Below, piece by piece: positions 45,289 through 56,800 of a DNA stretch of 64,000 bases (position 1 is its first letter; each line of letters starts with the position of its first letter). The notes under the pieces were generated by a model. That model had not been told where the DNA came from. It made no database searches and worked only from the letters and a program-made list of their open reading frames with translations. The translations under genes and the position numbers were made by a program. This DNA comes from Aaosphaeria pasadenensis (lineage: Eukaryota; Ascomycota; Dothideomycetes; Pleosporales), in assembly GCA_022813625.1 (NCBI GenBank), contig JAKLMB010000025.1:124001-188000 (forward strand). The letters run 5' to 3'.

Positions 45289-48200
45289 GGCGGTGTATGG
45301 GAGTACTTTCCTGCATTTCCCCTGATTTAGCGCGCGTTGGGCTTTTCCTTTATGATACCAGGCTCTTCTTCCTCTTCCTCTTTCTCTTTCCACCGCGCGA
45401 GAGGACGAGCACTGCATGTACAGACTCATGCTGGGAAATGCCGCTCGTCGTCTTTCCTTGGGAGTCCTCGGTCCAATTGCGGGTTTCTTGGCGGGTGGGA
45501 CTACTTGTGCTACAAGACATCCACGGTTCTCTTCATGGGTCGGTGCTTGGGTAATTGGCATGGTCAAATCTGGTGGTGACCTTTGTTTTCCCTTTTCCCC
45601 CATCTCCTCTTCTCGTTCACCTTGGACCTTAATATCCCTCGTTCTTTGTGTCATCTGGGTTGGAGGACCGGTCTGGTACGCGAGGATGGCAAGCCACACG
45701 GTCTCCTCCGGGCAACAAATCCGGATCCGAATGAAAACGATATGATTGATACCTCAAATCTCCTGTCCCACTTCTACCGATCAATCGACCGCGCCAGAAC
45801 AAAACCGAGCCTATGCAGCGGCGAAATCCCAAAAGGTCACCGGCGTTCTGGGAGGCGGATACAGCGGTCATTGGCGGAGAAAGCCAGCGTAGAGAAAAAT
45901 AATGAACAATTTCCTTTTTGATTTCCCCTCTCATTTCCAATGGTTTCGTTTTCCTGACCTTAGGTATCTGCGAACTCCGGGTCATACTCGCACGTTTGCA
46001 ATCGCCCGTCCCTCTCGTTTCGAAAACACATTGATGTCAGCCACGCATCCACCCAAATGAAACGATACAACGGACGTACCTTCAAACCAACACTTCACTT
46101 CCTCGTGCGCCCAAAATATCCATCCTCGATCATTTTGTAAACACAAGCACCTAGTCGGCGATAGTCCCCAGACCTGGTACCGTACACCTGCCCATGGGTA
46201 ACCAACCACCTAACCAGGTAGCTAAGCCCCCCAGACACAACCAACAATCGATAAACAAACATACTTCGTCTCGTGCGGCCATTGATAATACCAATCAACT
46301 AAGCCATTCCTCCTCTTCCTCCTCGAATTGCTCCTTTCAGTCTTTCTTGAGAAGTAGTAGATACTTCCATTCCCATTGTGCAATCCCCGCCCATCTGTGC
46401 CTCGTACCCATGAACATGGAAACAAAACAGAAAGGAGGGAGGACGTGATGTACAACGTCCCTAAGTAGTGCACTCGCACCTCACCTCATCTTCATCAAAT
46501 GTCCGCATGCGTACTCCCTGCCCGCCTACCCAACAGCGCGCCTCCCTCGTGAGACCTGACGAGACTATGTCTTTCCTTCTTGCTGTGTGTACGTCTCTCC
46601 TGTGACATGTCTCTTCTCTCATCGCCGTCTATATCCATGGGGAAGAAGTACGTTCGCGGATGTAGGGGCTGGAGAGTGGATGTGTGAGGGAATGCGGTTG
46701 CGCGATAGCTCGGTTGCCTGTTGAGAGCATGTGTACGTGTGCGTGGAATCCGGCCGTTGACACGAGCTGGGCCATTTCTGAATCGAATCTCGCCGCCGGT
46801 CGTAGATTGTGTTCTCTTTTTCCCATCTGATCTTTTTGAATTCGTCGAGAGCTGTGCGAGTGGGATATCTGTTCGTTGTTGTTCGTACGTAAGTGGGTGC
46901 GAGTGTGTATAGCAATGTCCTCGACAGAATCGCATTCCTCTTTTTTTCCTGACTTTTTTTCCTTATTGATATTTTTCCGGCACTTTCCTGGCGTATAGGG
47001 AGTGAATAATAGTGGTATGAGTGCTGGTTAGATCGTTGTCCTCGCCGTGTGGTTTTCTTTAATTTTTGTGGTCGTTACTTTTGTACCTTTGAATGAGTGT
47101 ACACCAACTCCATCTACGGACGAAACAAATGAAGAGAAATACCAAAAGAACGACATACGTCTCAAATTGTACACTTAGTACGTATTACACCTTTATATTT
47201 AAAAAAGAGGAGAAATCAAATGGATGTCCTGGATGTAATTTTCGTATAATAGTGTGCTCGCGATGATGACAGGATGAGAACAACAGTCGCTGTGCGCGCG
47301 CGCTGTGGGTGGGTGTTGGGTTTTATCTTTTATCTCTATAGGTACCTACCCTACGCTACGTAACTACCTAGGTATGTAGGTATATAACATGCACATACAC
47401 ACATATAAGACACATGTATACATTCGATCAAACATATCATAATCTTCGTTATCGGACAGTATTATGTTGAGGACTTATAGCTAGGACTAGGACTAGGAAC
47501 TATGACTACAGGTATAGGAACGCGCGTTATCGCATCCACGCACGCACGCACGTATAGGATTCGCATTCGAAGTATAACACGATGCACGTATGGTAAAGGG
47601 TGTTATCGAGGAGGGAAGGACTTGTCGGTGGGTATGTGTTTGTATGGATGGATGTGTGTACATAGGTACGTACGTAGTGATGCTAATGATGCAATGAGAT
47701 GGGTCAAAACATTAGAAGCGCGTATGGGATGGTTAGCGAACGTCACTACGGGCCAGTAAAGCGCTGAAAGGTTGTCCGTAATTTTGACGATTCTACAATC
47801 ATAGCCACGATAACAACTGCTAACTAACGGCCATGATGATGACAATAACCCACGATGCAATCGAAACAAAGACGCGGGTATACCTACCTCCCCTCGCACG
47901 ATCACTGCTTGTTTCTCCCCTCCGCTCTCCTCGCTTAGCTATCGGGGAGTAGAAAGCGTAGCCCCGGGGAGGCAATGTAGTACAAGACGGCACAGCCTAA
48001 ATGGATAATAAAACTACTTGTAGATACCGGTCGGGTACATCGATCCTTTTCGTTAAGACGTGCGCGGATGGAGGCATGTACATCGATCGTGTGGTCTGTT
48101 TCTTGGGTTTTCTTTGCCTTTTATTCTGGGGGGGGATATGGGGGTGTAATGTTGGGGTGGTGGTGGTGGTGGTCAGAGTATGTATCTATATGTGTGGTGG

Positions 48201-49732
48201 GGGAATGCGTTATGGGTGATGAGTATGTGGACTTGCGTCTTCAACAATCGCCAGACATGTATGTACCTAGGTATGTACCGACCGTTGAGGTACGCATACA
48301 GTACATCAGATCCCTAGACAAACAAGTAGACAAGCAAGTACCTGCGCTGCACCCATAGAGCAAAGAAAGTGGGAAGCACGATACCCCCAGCCGGGACGAC
48401 GTCTTTTTCGCGCGCACGCGCGCCGTGACGCGAAGCGATGACGATGGAGGACCCCCGGAGGAGTAAACTAAGGGGATAAGATAGAACACCGCACCCTAGT
48501 TACCCTTGTGGGCTGTTTTGTCGAAACCAAACCCAACCTTGTCGGTCGGTCGACTTGTTTTGGTTGTTTTCTTGTCTGGTTGGTAGATAGACGGATAGAT
48601 AGAATGGGTACCAGGACCAGGTAACTTAGGAGAGGAGGGAGGATAGGTGCACTGGCCGTCACGTGGGGAGTGCGAGCGAAGTCTACCGGAAGTGTATACA
48701 AGTCCTTTATTGTTGGTAAGGTTGGTAGACAGGTGCAGGTCGGGTTCGGTTCATGGGTTTGTTCCAGGGGTAAATAGAAAAAAGAACAAGAGTGGAATAC
48801 TGGGCCGGGGGGTCGTAGGTAGTCGTTAGTGTTAGTGGTGGTAGGGAGGGAGGGAGGGAGGGAGGGGGATGTGTAGAACCGAGAGGATAGCATGTTCAAT
48901 GTTGTCGACATTCCTGCGGAGTCTTACCTAGGAAATAGTTAGTTAGGTACGGAGTACTTTAGTCTGCGGTTGTCTTTCGCTCAAATTTACGAAGCATGAT
49001 TCCATCCCCCTTCCGAATATACTCGGGCGCAGTGCATGCCAACGTGTCGTTGTTGTCGCGCAAAGAGAGTCGCGGCATACATACGTCCAAACCATCATAC
49101 GTCAACCGGGCGATGCAAGTGCAGAAGTCGACCAAGGCGTTAGGTATGTTTCTTGTAGCCCACTGCAAGTTTGTACACGGTAGATTGGAAAAAGGTGACG
49201 CGCGAGTCGCGACGTGCAGAAGAGAGTGGAGTGGGTAGGTAGGTAGGTAGGGGTAGGGGTGGATGCGCGAGGGATGCGCGAGGATGATGCGCCAGATGGT
49301 GGCAGATCAGGGCGTTTGGTTGTTTCTGTCTGTTCCCCAACGGCGTTCTGCGCACAGTACATGTACATACATGTACATGAGTAGTACACACATACATACA
49401 TAGTTAGTACGTACAGATACAGTAACCATCTACGTGCATTACAATAGAATCGTCGTCTTCGTCGTCTTGACTAGCGGAACGCCATGGCCGTTGTGGGCCT
49501 TCTGCTGCTGCTGTGGGCGACAGAATAGAACGACAACAACGTGCGTACATGTACATGTACATTTACCGTGTATGTACCTGCCTAGCACTCCAAGGTACCT
49601 AGGGAGGTACATACATGGACAAAGCGGGTACGGTACCGTCATAGTCCGTGATCGAGCTGCAATAATGGAGACGAGTTAATTAATTCCCGTCACATCTGGT
49701 TCGGTAGAGAATCAATCAGTAGTTAGTCAAAT

Positions 49733-49768
49733 CAGTCAGTCAGTCAGTCAGATCAATCAATCAATCAA
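49733..49768. repeat. Tetranucleotide microsatellite (CAGT then CAAT)
   Basis: Successive CAGT units (49733-49751) pass into ATCAATCAATCAATCAAT. This is direct reading of a simple repeat in gene-free DNA. Confidence 0.85.
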
Positions 49769-50822
49769 TTCATCGTTCAATCGGTCAAGCAGATATTGGA
49801 TTGGAGTATGGACTAGACTAGCAAGGCTGTTGACCCGAATCTAGTGTACCCCGTCGCGCCCGTTTGCTTGTAGTTCTACAAGTAGTCTCCGTCCGATAGG
49901 CTATAATGGCAAGGATGCTTGTGCTTGTCTTGTCTTGTTCCTATTTAGTAGTCCGGAGAAAGGTGTGGGTTAGTCAATTAGATAGTGACTAAGTTGACTA
50001 TTGACTTGACGTTCCCGTAACTCGAGGTGTTGGTCTTGTATCTTCGGGCGCATTATTGAGTGACTGGCGATGAATGTCTTTCTGGGTACGGAGTACTTAG
50101 GTACCTGATGGGAGATGAAAGTGGGAAGAACCGCAGCGACAACAGCTAAGTGGGAACGTCACGGCGCCGGTCGAACCATTGCGTTGCTGGTGTCTTGTTT
50201 GCATGAACAGAGGGTAATTAAGTCGGTGCCTTTTGGTAAGTAGTGGTGGGTTCTGTGGATATTACTATTACTCGTACACAGTAGAATGATGAGAGAGAAG
50301 AGGTACATCCCAGGTACACACTCGACCAGTTGGTGTACTATGCCGCTTTCTGCCACTTCCTTCCTCTTCCCATAGACAGTGACTACTCGACCAACAAAAC
50401 CCCCCGCTAAGCTTTCGACATCCACAACCACGACCACGACCACATCCCTCCCCCATCCCATCCCCCCTCCATCTCTCCTCCACCTCCATCATCATCCTCA
50501 TCACCATTCACCTTTCACCATTCACACCTCTCACCACACACTACCATCACACTACGCCCACTACACCCCCCCGGCCATCTCCTCCATTCACCCTTCGCCT
50601 CCGATGACTACACGCCATGTCCCTTCCATTCATCCATCCAGTTCGTCGCAGGTTTGACAGCCATCTTGCTCATCAATATTGAATGATTCTCGCTCCTCCG
50701 CTCATCATCTTGCCACCGCAGCCATTTCCATAACACCACATGCATGTTTCCCTCCGTACGCCCGCACCGCCTGCTGTTGTGGCCCGCGTACAGTGTACAT
50801 CATTAACACATAGACACAATCT

Positions 50823-50851
50823 CACACACACTCACACACACACACACACAA
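50823..50851. repeat. AC dinucleotide microsatellite
   Basis: A CACACACTCACACACACAC-type run of about 29 nt in gene-free DNA. Confidence 0.85.
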
Positions 50852-52698
50852 AAGTGAATAATCTACTATTGTCCTAGCGACTCGGAAGATTCCCTATGGG
50901 TGAGATGCCTGCCATCTTCCTGTGCCTCGGGCGATCCTCCTCGCTCAAGCGGGGGATGGCGAACCGCATATAGCCAGGGACGAACTTGATATAGTGTCCT
51001 GAAACGGTATTCGCATGACCTGATGGCCAATCTGAAGCCAACCATGCCAATGCGTAAGAGAACCACCACCACTAGCTATCCATCACAACGCTACCTACCA
51101 GGCTACCACTACTGCCACCGTACGCGCTACCCATCCGCCATCCTGTCCCCTTTGCGGCTTACAGGGCGGGTGCTACGGCAAGAAGCCTGCGCTGCCGGCA
51201 TTCTTCCTAGGCCCTGATCCGAGAAACCACAATCCACAGGCGCAAATATGCGACCAGGCGATTGCGTTCATGGCCTGGATATTCAATTGCCTGCCATAAT
51301 GTCTTCCGTTCGGCGCACATGAATTGGCCCACCGCGGAATGACCCGCTTCCAGGACAGCCCAGCAGTCTGCTGTCAGAATGTGTAGAGAGCATGGCATGC
51401 AAAGCCATGCTCAGCGTCATGATCTCAGTCTTCCAACCCCCCTCCACTCTTTTTCCTGCTCTGCGCCGCTGTCATAAGGTATGCCATGATGCCTATCGTG
51501 CCGGAGCTCCATCCGCCCAAGCCGCTTGTTCGCTGGTTCGTTCGCTCGCTCCATCGCGCAGCTTGTATTGTAGCTAACCCCCCCCTCTCCCCATGCCTCC
51601 CCCAAGGCATGACCACCACCACCAACGTCCAGGGCTGTCCCTCCCGCGGCCCAGGCTTTTCCTTGCCCTTCCCTTTGTCTTTACCACCCCAATCCAAAAG
51701 AGGCCTTGTCACCCTGTGGCCGCCGTGGGCCATCTGGCGTGCAGGCGTCTAAGCAGGTGGCGTGTACCGATTGGGAATTGTTCATCTTCTCTGCTCGCTG
51801 GCCATGTCGCGCCGTCCGTCCTAGCCTGTTCTGCATCTCCTTCATGCGCCAGCACCTGCTGGCCGTGCTTGGGGCCTCCACCTCCCGGGATCGAGCCTGC
51901 AGAGCTCTGTAACGGCCTGAAGATCTTCTGTGAGGATTCTAGAAATAGGGCTGCGATGGCATGGACCTCCTCCCACCCCCGCTAGCCCGCAGGCGAGGGG
52001 GCCAACGTGGGCAACAAAGTACCATCCCATCATGGGCGACCTCTCATTTTGCATCACCCAGCCACTCACGCACACGAACCAGCAGCATTGCACTGGGCAA
52101 ATGACCTGCGATTACTCTCAGATCTCGTGCTGGGGGCCCCCTCCCTGGCAATTGATCACCGCATTATGCTTGACAGAGAATTCGTCCTGGGGCTTGCCCT
52201 ACTCAGCTAATTGCCCACCCTGCAGGAACAATGACCGTCTCGTGGGAAGGTCCATAGCCTCTGGTGCTTGGACACAGATGTCCGTGTGGCAATTGCACAG
52301 GACCCGGGGCTTTTGAAGGGACCATACTGCCCGAGATTTCTCAATGCTGTTCCACTCCTATCTTTGCGCGAGACTGGATATATATCTTATGATGCACTGC
52401 GCTCCCAGCCGGGTCATCATCGAAGGTCTAGTTTTCTCAGTAGGGCTATATCTGGAAATCCCTAAGCTTAACGCCCCCTCCGAGACGAGAACCGAATAAG
52501 AACCTCTTCTACTGGATGGCGCGTCCTCCCCAGGTTCTCCTGCTGCAAAATTTGTCAATATAGCAAAACGCGAACAAATTCCCAAACACGTGCGACACAC
52601 AAGGTCTCCCTTCCAGTCGGCACACCACCTCAAACTGGGCATCCTTTCTGGTTCAGGTCTCACTGCGGCGGCCTGCCAGAGCAAGCTAGCTCTGGTAG

Positions 52699-53880
52699 TC
52701 TCCATGCATATTCGCAACGCTGGCGAGTCCCTATCGAGGCCACTTCCTCGACTATGTGCAAGGCGATTCGGGAGAAGAACCTCACATTCCGACGTCAAAC
52801 GTCGAACATACACATGTCCTCCCTCCCCAACATGGCTTCTCCTACCCCTTCCTGCAGCCACATCCAACTCAAACACTACATCATGGGCATGCCGGCGCTC
52901 CACATCATACCCCATACACAGACATCGAGGCTCATCCAAGTCTACATCAACCGCACGCCGGACTGTTGCGCCCGATGCCAGACCAATCTCCAACTTCCTA
53001 CAACGTCGCCGGCTACGGCCATACGCCTCAGCAATCTCGACCTGGAAAACGTTCCCGGCAAGACGAACCTCTACAGCTCGATCCCATAGATCAGTCCCAG
53101 GACCCTTACGGCCAGCCCTCGAGCGCTGTCTCCTCCGTTTCCCACCATCAACAAGCTCAGGGCTACTCTCTCCAGCCCTACCAGCAACAGCAGCAGCAGC
53201 CGCAAGCTCCGGGCCCGCACCATCAGGTTCATCAGGCTCAAGCTCAGGCTCAGACCCACCATCACCATCACCTACCCACCTCGCGCAGTGGTAAGAGACC
53301 ACACATGGCCGACGTGCCTCCATCCCCTCCTCCGCATCATGGCCCTCCCAGCGTGGTCGGCCAGGAGGGAATGCCTGCGCCTGCTCCCCGCCCCCGCGGT
53401 CCCAAGCTCAAATTCACGCCCGAGGACGATGGTCTGCTGGTAGATCTCAAGGAGAAGAAGAACCTGACCTGGAAGCAAATCGCGGACTTCTTCCCGGGTC
53501 GCAGTTCCGGCACGCTGCAGGTTCGCTATTGCACGAAGCTAAAGGCGAAGACTACTGTCTGGACAGATGACATGGTAAGTAGTCACAATCTGAAACGCGA
53601 GACGTCAAGACGTCCCTCCACAACCTCGGATATGCTAACCGGAACGGGACGACAGGTCGTGAAGCTTCGCAACGCCATGCAGGAGTACGAGAACGATCGA
53701 TGGCGCATCATTTCCTCGAAGGTCGGCAGTGGCTTTACCCCGGTCGCGTGCAGAGACAAGGCGCAGGAGCTCGAGGCTTTGGAGATTGCCGCGGCGGAGG
53801 AGGAAGAGGAGGAACAGAGCGGATACGGACAGTCGCAGCTGGCATCTGGTTCTAGCGATCCAACTGCGTCTTACCAATGA
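52699..53880 (+). CDS. Double SANT/Myb DNA-binding protein, 5' end unresolved
   Basis: The open frame begins after a TAG at 52696 without an in-frame ATG before the coding-like stretch, so at least one upstream exon is missing. TCTGGTAG just before 52699 is a possible acceptor. The visible exons are 52699-53574 (ends WTDDM, donor GTAAGT) and 53656-53880 (acceptor GACGACAG). The N-terminal part is rich in His, Gln and Pro (YQQQQQQPQ). SANT 1 is FTPEDDGLLVDL, then WKQIADFFPGRSSGTLQVRY; SANT 2 is RNAMQEYENDRWRIIS, then CRDKAQELEALE. An acidic EEEEEEQ tail could activate transcription or bind histones. Nuclear regulator; the closest relative in the window is the 44.1-kb gene. Confidence 0.8.
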   Translation, partial: SPCIFATLASPYRGHFLDYVQGDSGEEPHIPTSNVEHTHVLPPQHGFSYPFLQPHPTQTLHHGHAGAPHHTPYTDIEAHPSLHQPHAGLLRPMPDQSPTSYNVAGYGHTPQQSRPGKRSRQDEPLQLDPIDQSQDPYGQPSSAVSSVSHHQQAQGYSLQPYQQQQQQPQAPGPHHQVHQAQAQAQTHHHHHLPTSRSGKRPHMADVPPSPPPHHGPPSVVGQEGMPAPAPRPRGPKLKFTPEDDGLLVDLKEKKNLTWKQIADFFPGRSSGTLQVRYCTKLKAKTTVWTDDMVSSHNLKRETSRRPSTTSDMLTGTGRQVVKLRNAMQEYENDRWRIISSKVGSGFTPVACRDKAQELEALEIAAAEEEEEEQSGYGQSQLASGSSDPTASYQ

Positions 53881-56800
53881 CTATCTGACCAGTTCGAGGG
53901 CTTGCGCGCGTGGTAATGCTAATGATGGGCTATTTTCCGATTCTGGGACGGTCGTGCTGGTCGCGACTCGATAATTCTCTTCGCTTTCTGAGGGTGGATG
54001 CGCATGCCTCGATGCTCGGATCAAACTAGGGCAATATCATTTAATCACCTTTTTTCTTACGACATACAACGAAATCTACGGAATACCCTTCTCTACACTC
54101 ATTCATCGTTACAATCAACCTGGCTTCTGGAGGCCAATTCCCTTCGTGGGGCACATTCCTGGCCGGATACCATACGGGAGCGGTTTCGATACAGCATAGC
54201 GGACGGCGTTGAGTTAAGGATGCGTCTCGAATCATTTGGGGGTGGGGGGAATCTGGATCGGGGGGATGGTTTGCATTTGGCAGGCAGCATTGACAACAGT
54301 CACCTTTTTCTTACAAGTACGGCGGGGAGCGGGACGGGAGAGATCTGGGTGGAAGCGTCATGACGCAAGAGCCCTTGGCTCTCTAATATTATACGTTTCG
54401 GGATCACCAAACTGGACGGTTGTTGCGCCACGGGCAGTGGAAAGGCAGATGCAAGATACCCAAGGGGGGAGAGAGAGCCATTTAGTTCGATGTGTTTCGA
54501 GTTGGGGGACATTTTCTCTGGATCTGGCGGGCGGCGACAGTTTCGAGGCAGTATCTGCTATATTCCCTTTCTTTTTTGCTTTATCATGCATTCCTTTTCG
54601 TTCTGGTTATTTTTGGACACGCGTGGTTCACGCACGACACTCGTTACAAACGCATTTTTCTATCATACTACCCTGGGAAGCTCGTTTGCGCATCTCTTAC
54701 TTCTCTTGAACCCTATTTAGACTCTACATACATTGTAATACAGTTTGTGCTTGAACAGTTTATTCTGAAATGCATCAGAATGTGACGTTCGAAATGTACA
54801 TGCAATTGACTGTCGCAGTAGTTCACGACAGTTCACGCAGGTTCGTATGTTGAAGCACAGACACGACACGCGCTGCACTCCACATAGATCTGAAACCGTC
54901 TCTCATTCTTTAAGTTTTTCATGCCTTAGTATCGACTACTAGGCACCATTACTTACTGCAGAACTCGGTTTTCATCCTCCCGATGCCCTGGTCCTGTTTT
55001 CCAGGATATCTGGCTCTGTGGGTTTTGCTACGCGCTGATCCGTCTTGCGCATTCATCTAGCCACGAGTGCGCGACAAATCCTCAAACTCTTTTCTTCAGA
55101 ATCGCATCACCTCAGCAAAGCAGACTGGACCGTCACGCGTACGCAAAGAAGATTCAATCGTTTAGCCAAAGGATTCGATTCTGCCTGGCCATGCGATACT
55201 TTCCATGGTACTCATGACCACCATCGAGCGTCGTCACATCCGTATCACAGTAGCACAGACCTTTGATGCTGACCATCATCCTTTGCGCTAGTACCAGGAG
55301 CAGGAGCAGCGAGAAATCAGCACGCGGAGCAGGCATGGAGCCTCCGGACCTCTTCGCTCCTTCACAGAACCAGACTGTGCAGGAGGAAGATGGATAATAT
55401 CAATAGAAGGGTGGGGACATTCTAGCGTAGCGTCTGCACTTCGCTCTGTCCACTTCTCGATCAACATCATCCTCCATTGCTCTGCTCTCTCCATCTTCAC
55501 CTTCAACCGACGTCTACTTTACGTTGTTTCTATACTTCGAAGGTTCTACTTAAGATTCCATCTAAGATTGTGGCTTTTTTCGATAAGATAATGTCCACAT
55601 TTATGGCTCTGATCCTATCGTTGGCCAGTGAGCCACTATAGCAAGGGCGTCGAGTCGAGGTGCCTGCCTAGCTGCTATAGCACCGGGCAGATATTACCCC
55701 CGCACGATTCCTTTCCTCGTCGCCGTGTTTTCGCTGTATCTGTACATCGGGTACGGGATAAGCAGCGAGATGCGAGATCCCGCGAGGCATGATCACAAGT
55801 CGATGCAGAAAAGAGGCGGAAGGACCATCGCCAGAATGACTGCAGATAGCAGATCTGTAAGCTGGCTGCTCGCCCATATCGGAGCTGGCCGTCCACCATC
55901 CACCTGTAGCGACCAAGTTAGGAAAGATCACAAATCCGGCGTGGACGAAAGAGAAAAATTGAGGGTACGCCAAGTCGAATACTGCTTCTGCATCTGGCTT
56001 GCTTATCCACCGATGGATGCGCTCGTATGTAATGTACATGTACAGTACCTCCATCTCATCCCATCCCATCACGCACATGGATGCGTGTGAAATTGATTCT
56101 CGCTGTCGACGTTCGTTCGCTGAACCAACTTTTCCTCCCTCGCCTCATCGGGATGCAAGCCCATCCCGGTTCTTAATCAATACAGCATATATCCGCGCGG
56201 TGGCCAAGGTCGACATCCTACCCCCGGCGCACCAACCAGCCTGCCCGGACGCGTCTGAGTTCCCAACCTTTCGCGGGCGGCAGGCAACGCGAGTGGCTTT
56301 GTTTCTTCCTCGACGTGCTTTTGCATGCCGCTACTTTCGGTGCGCCTCGCTGCTCTACGTTGGCCAACGAGTACGGCAAACTGTGCACAGCTCTTTCAAT
56401 CATATACAATATACCCACCCTAGAATCAAGTCCCGCCACCCAGGTTGCAGGCTCCACCAGAAGCAATATGCCAGGTCCAATACCGTGCTGTCTTTGCTGC
56501 CGGGCACTCCTTGTCTCGTTGTCCTGATCATGCTTTCCGTCCTCGCCAAAAAATCTCACCATTCTCCTTCTTCTACGCTTTCCTAGTCTAGAAAACGATC
56601 GAAAGTAAGCCACAATCTGCATTGTATTGCAGGCGGTAGCATCTATAGGATCAACAAGATGCATCCTGCTCTTCCGGCACACTTCATCTATCAAAATATG
56701 GGGTGGTACAAATATTCAGAGAAACAGAAACCACTCTCAGATCGGCAGAGGAGAGAAAAAGAGGGTCCAGTACACTGGATATAGTACCACCGAAAAGAAC

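Larger units (their letters stand above)
45289..52698. other. 7.4-kb gene-free stretch upstream of third Myb gene
   Basis: I see no supported gene on either strand. Contents include G-rich and GGGA runs at 48843-48867, GTACATGTAC palindromes at 49358 and 49545, CAGT and CAAT tetramers at 49733-49768, a CT-rich tract at 50390-50640, an AC dinucleotide run at 50823-50851, and GTACGGAGTAC at 48947 and 50086. The last 2 kb are GC-richer and may contain a long 5' UTR and undetected first exon(s) of the gene that follows. Confidence 0.55.

Noticed and set aside
52590..53294. 234-codon plus-strand frame with an ATG near 52704
   Set aside because: It overlaps the Myb gene in another frame, is Ser/Arg/Pro-rich, lacks domains and stops before SANT 1.
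52358..53323. 321-codon minus-strand open frame
   Set aside because: It lies antisense to the His/Gln/Pro-rich Myb exon, has no domain, and its composition mirrors the codons of the plus-strand gene.
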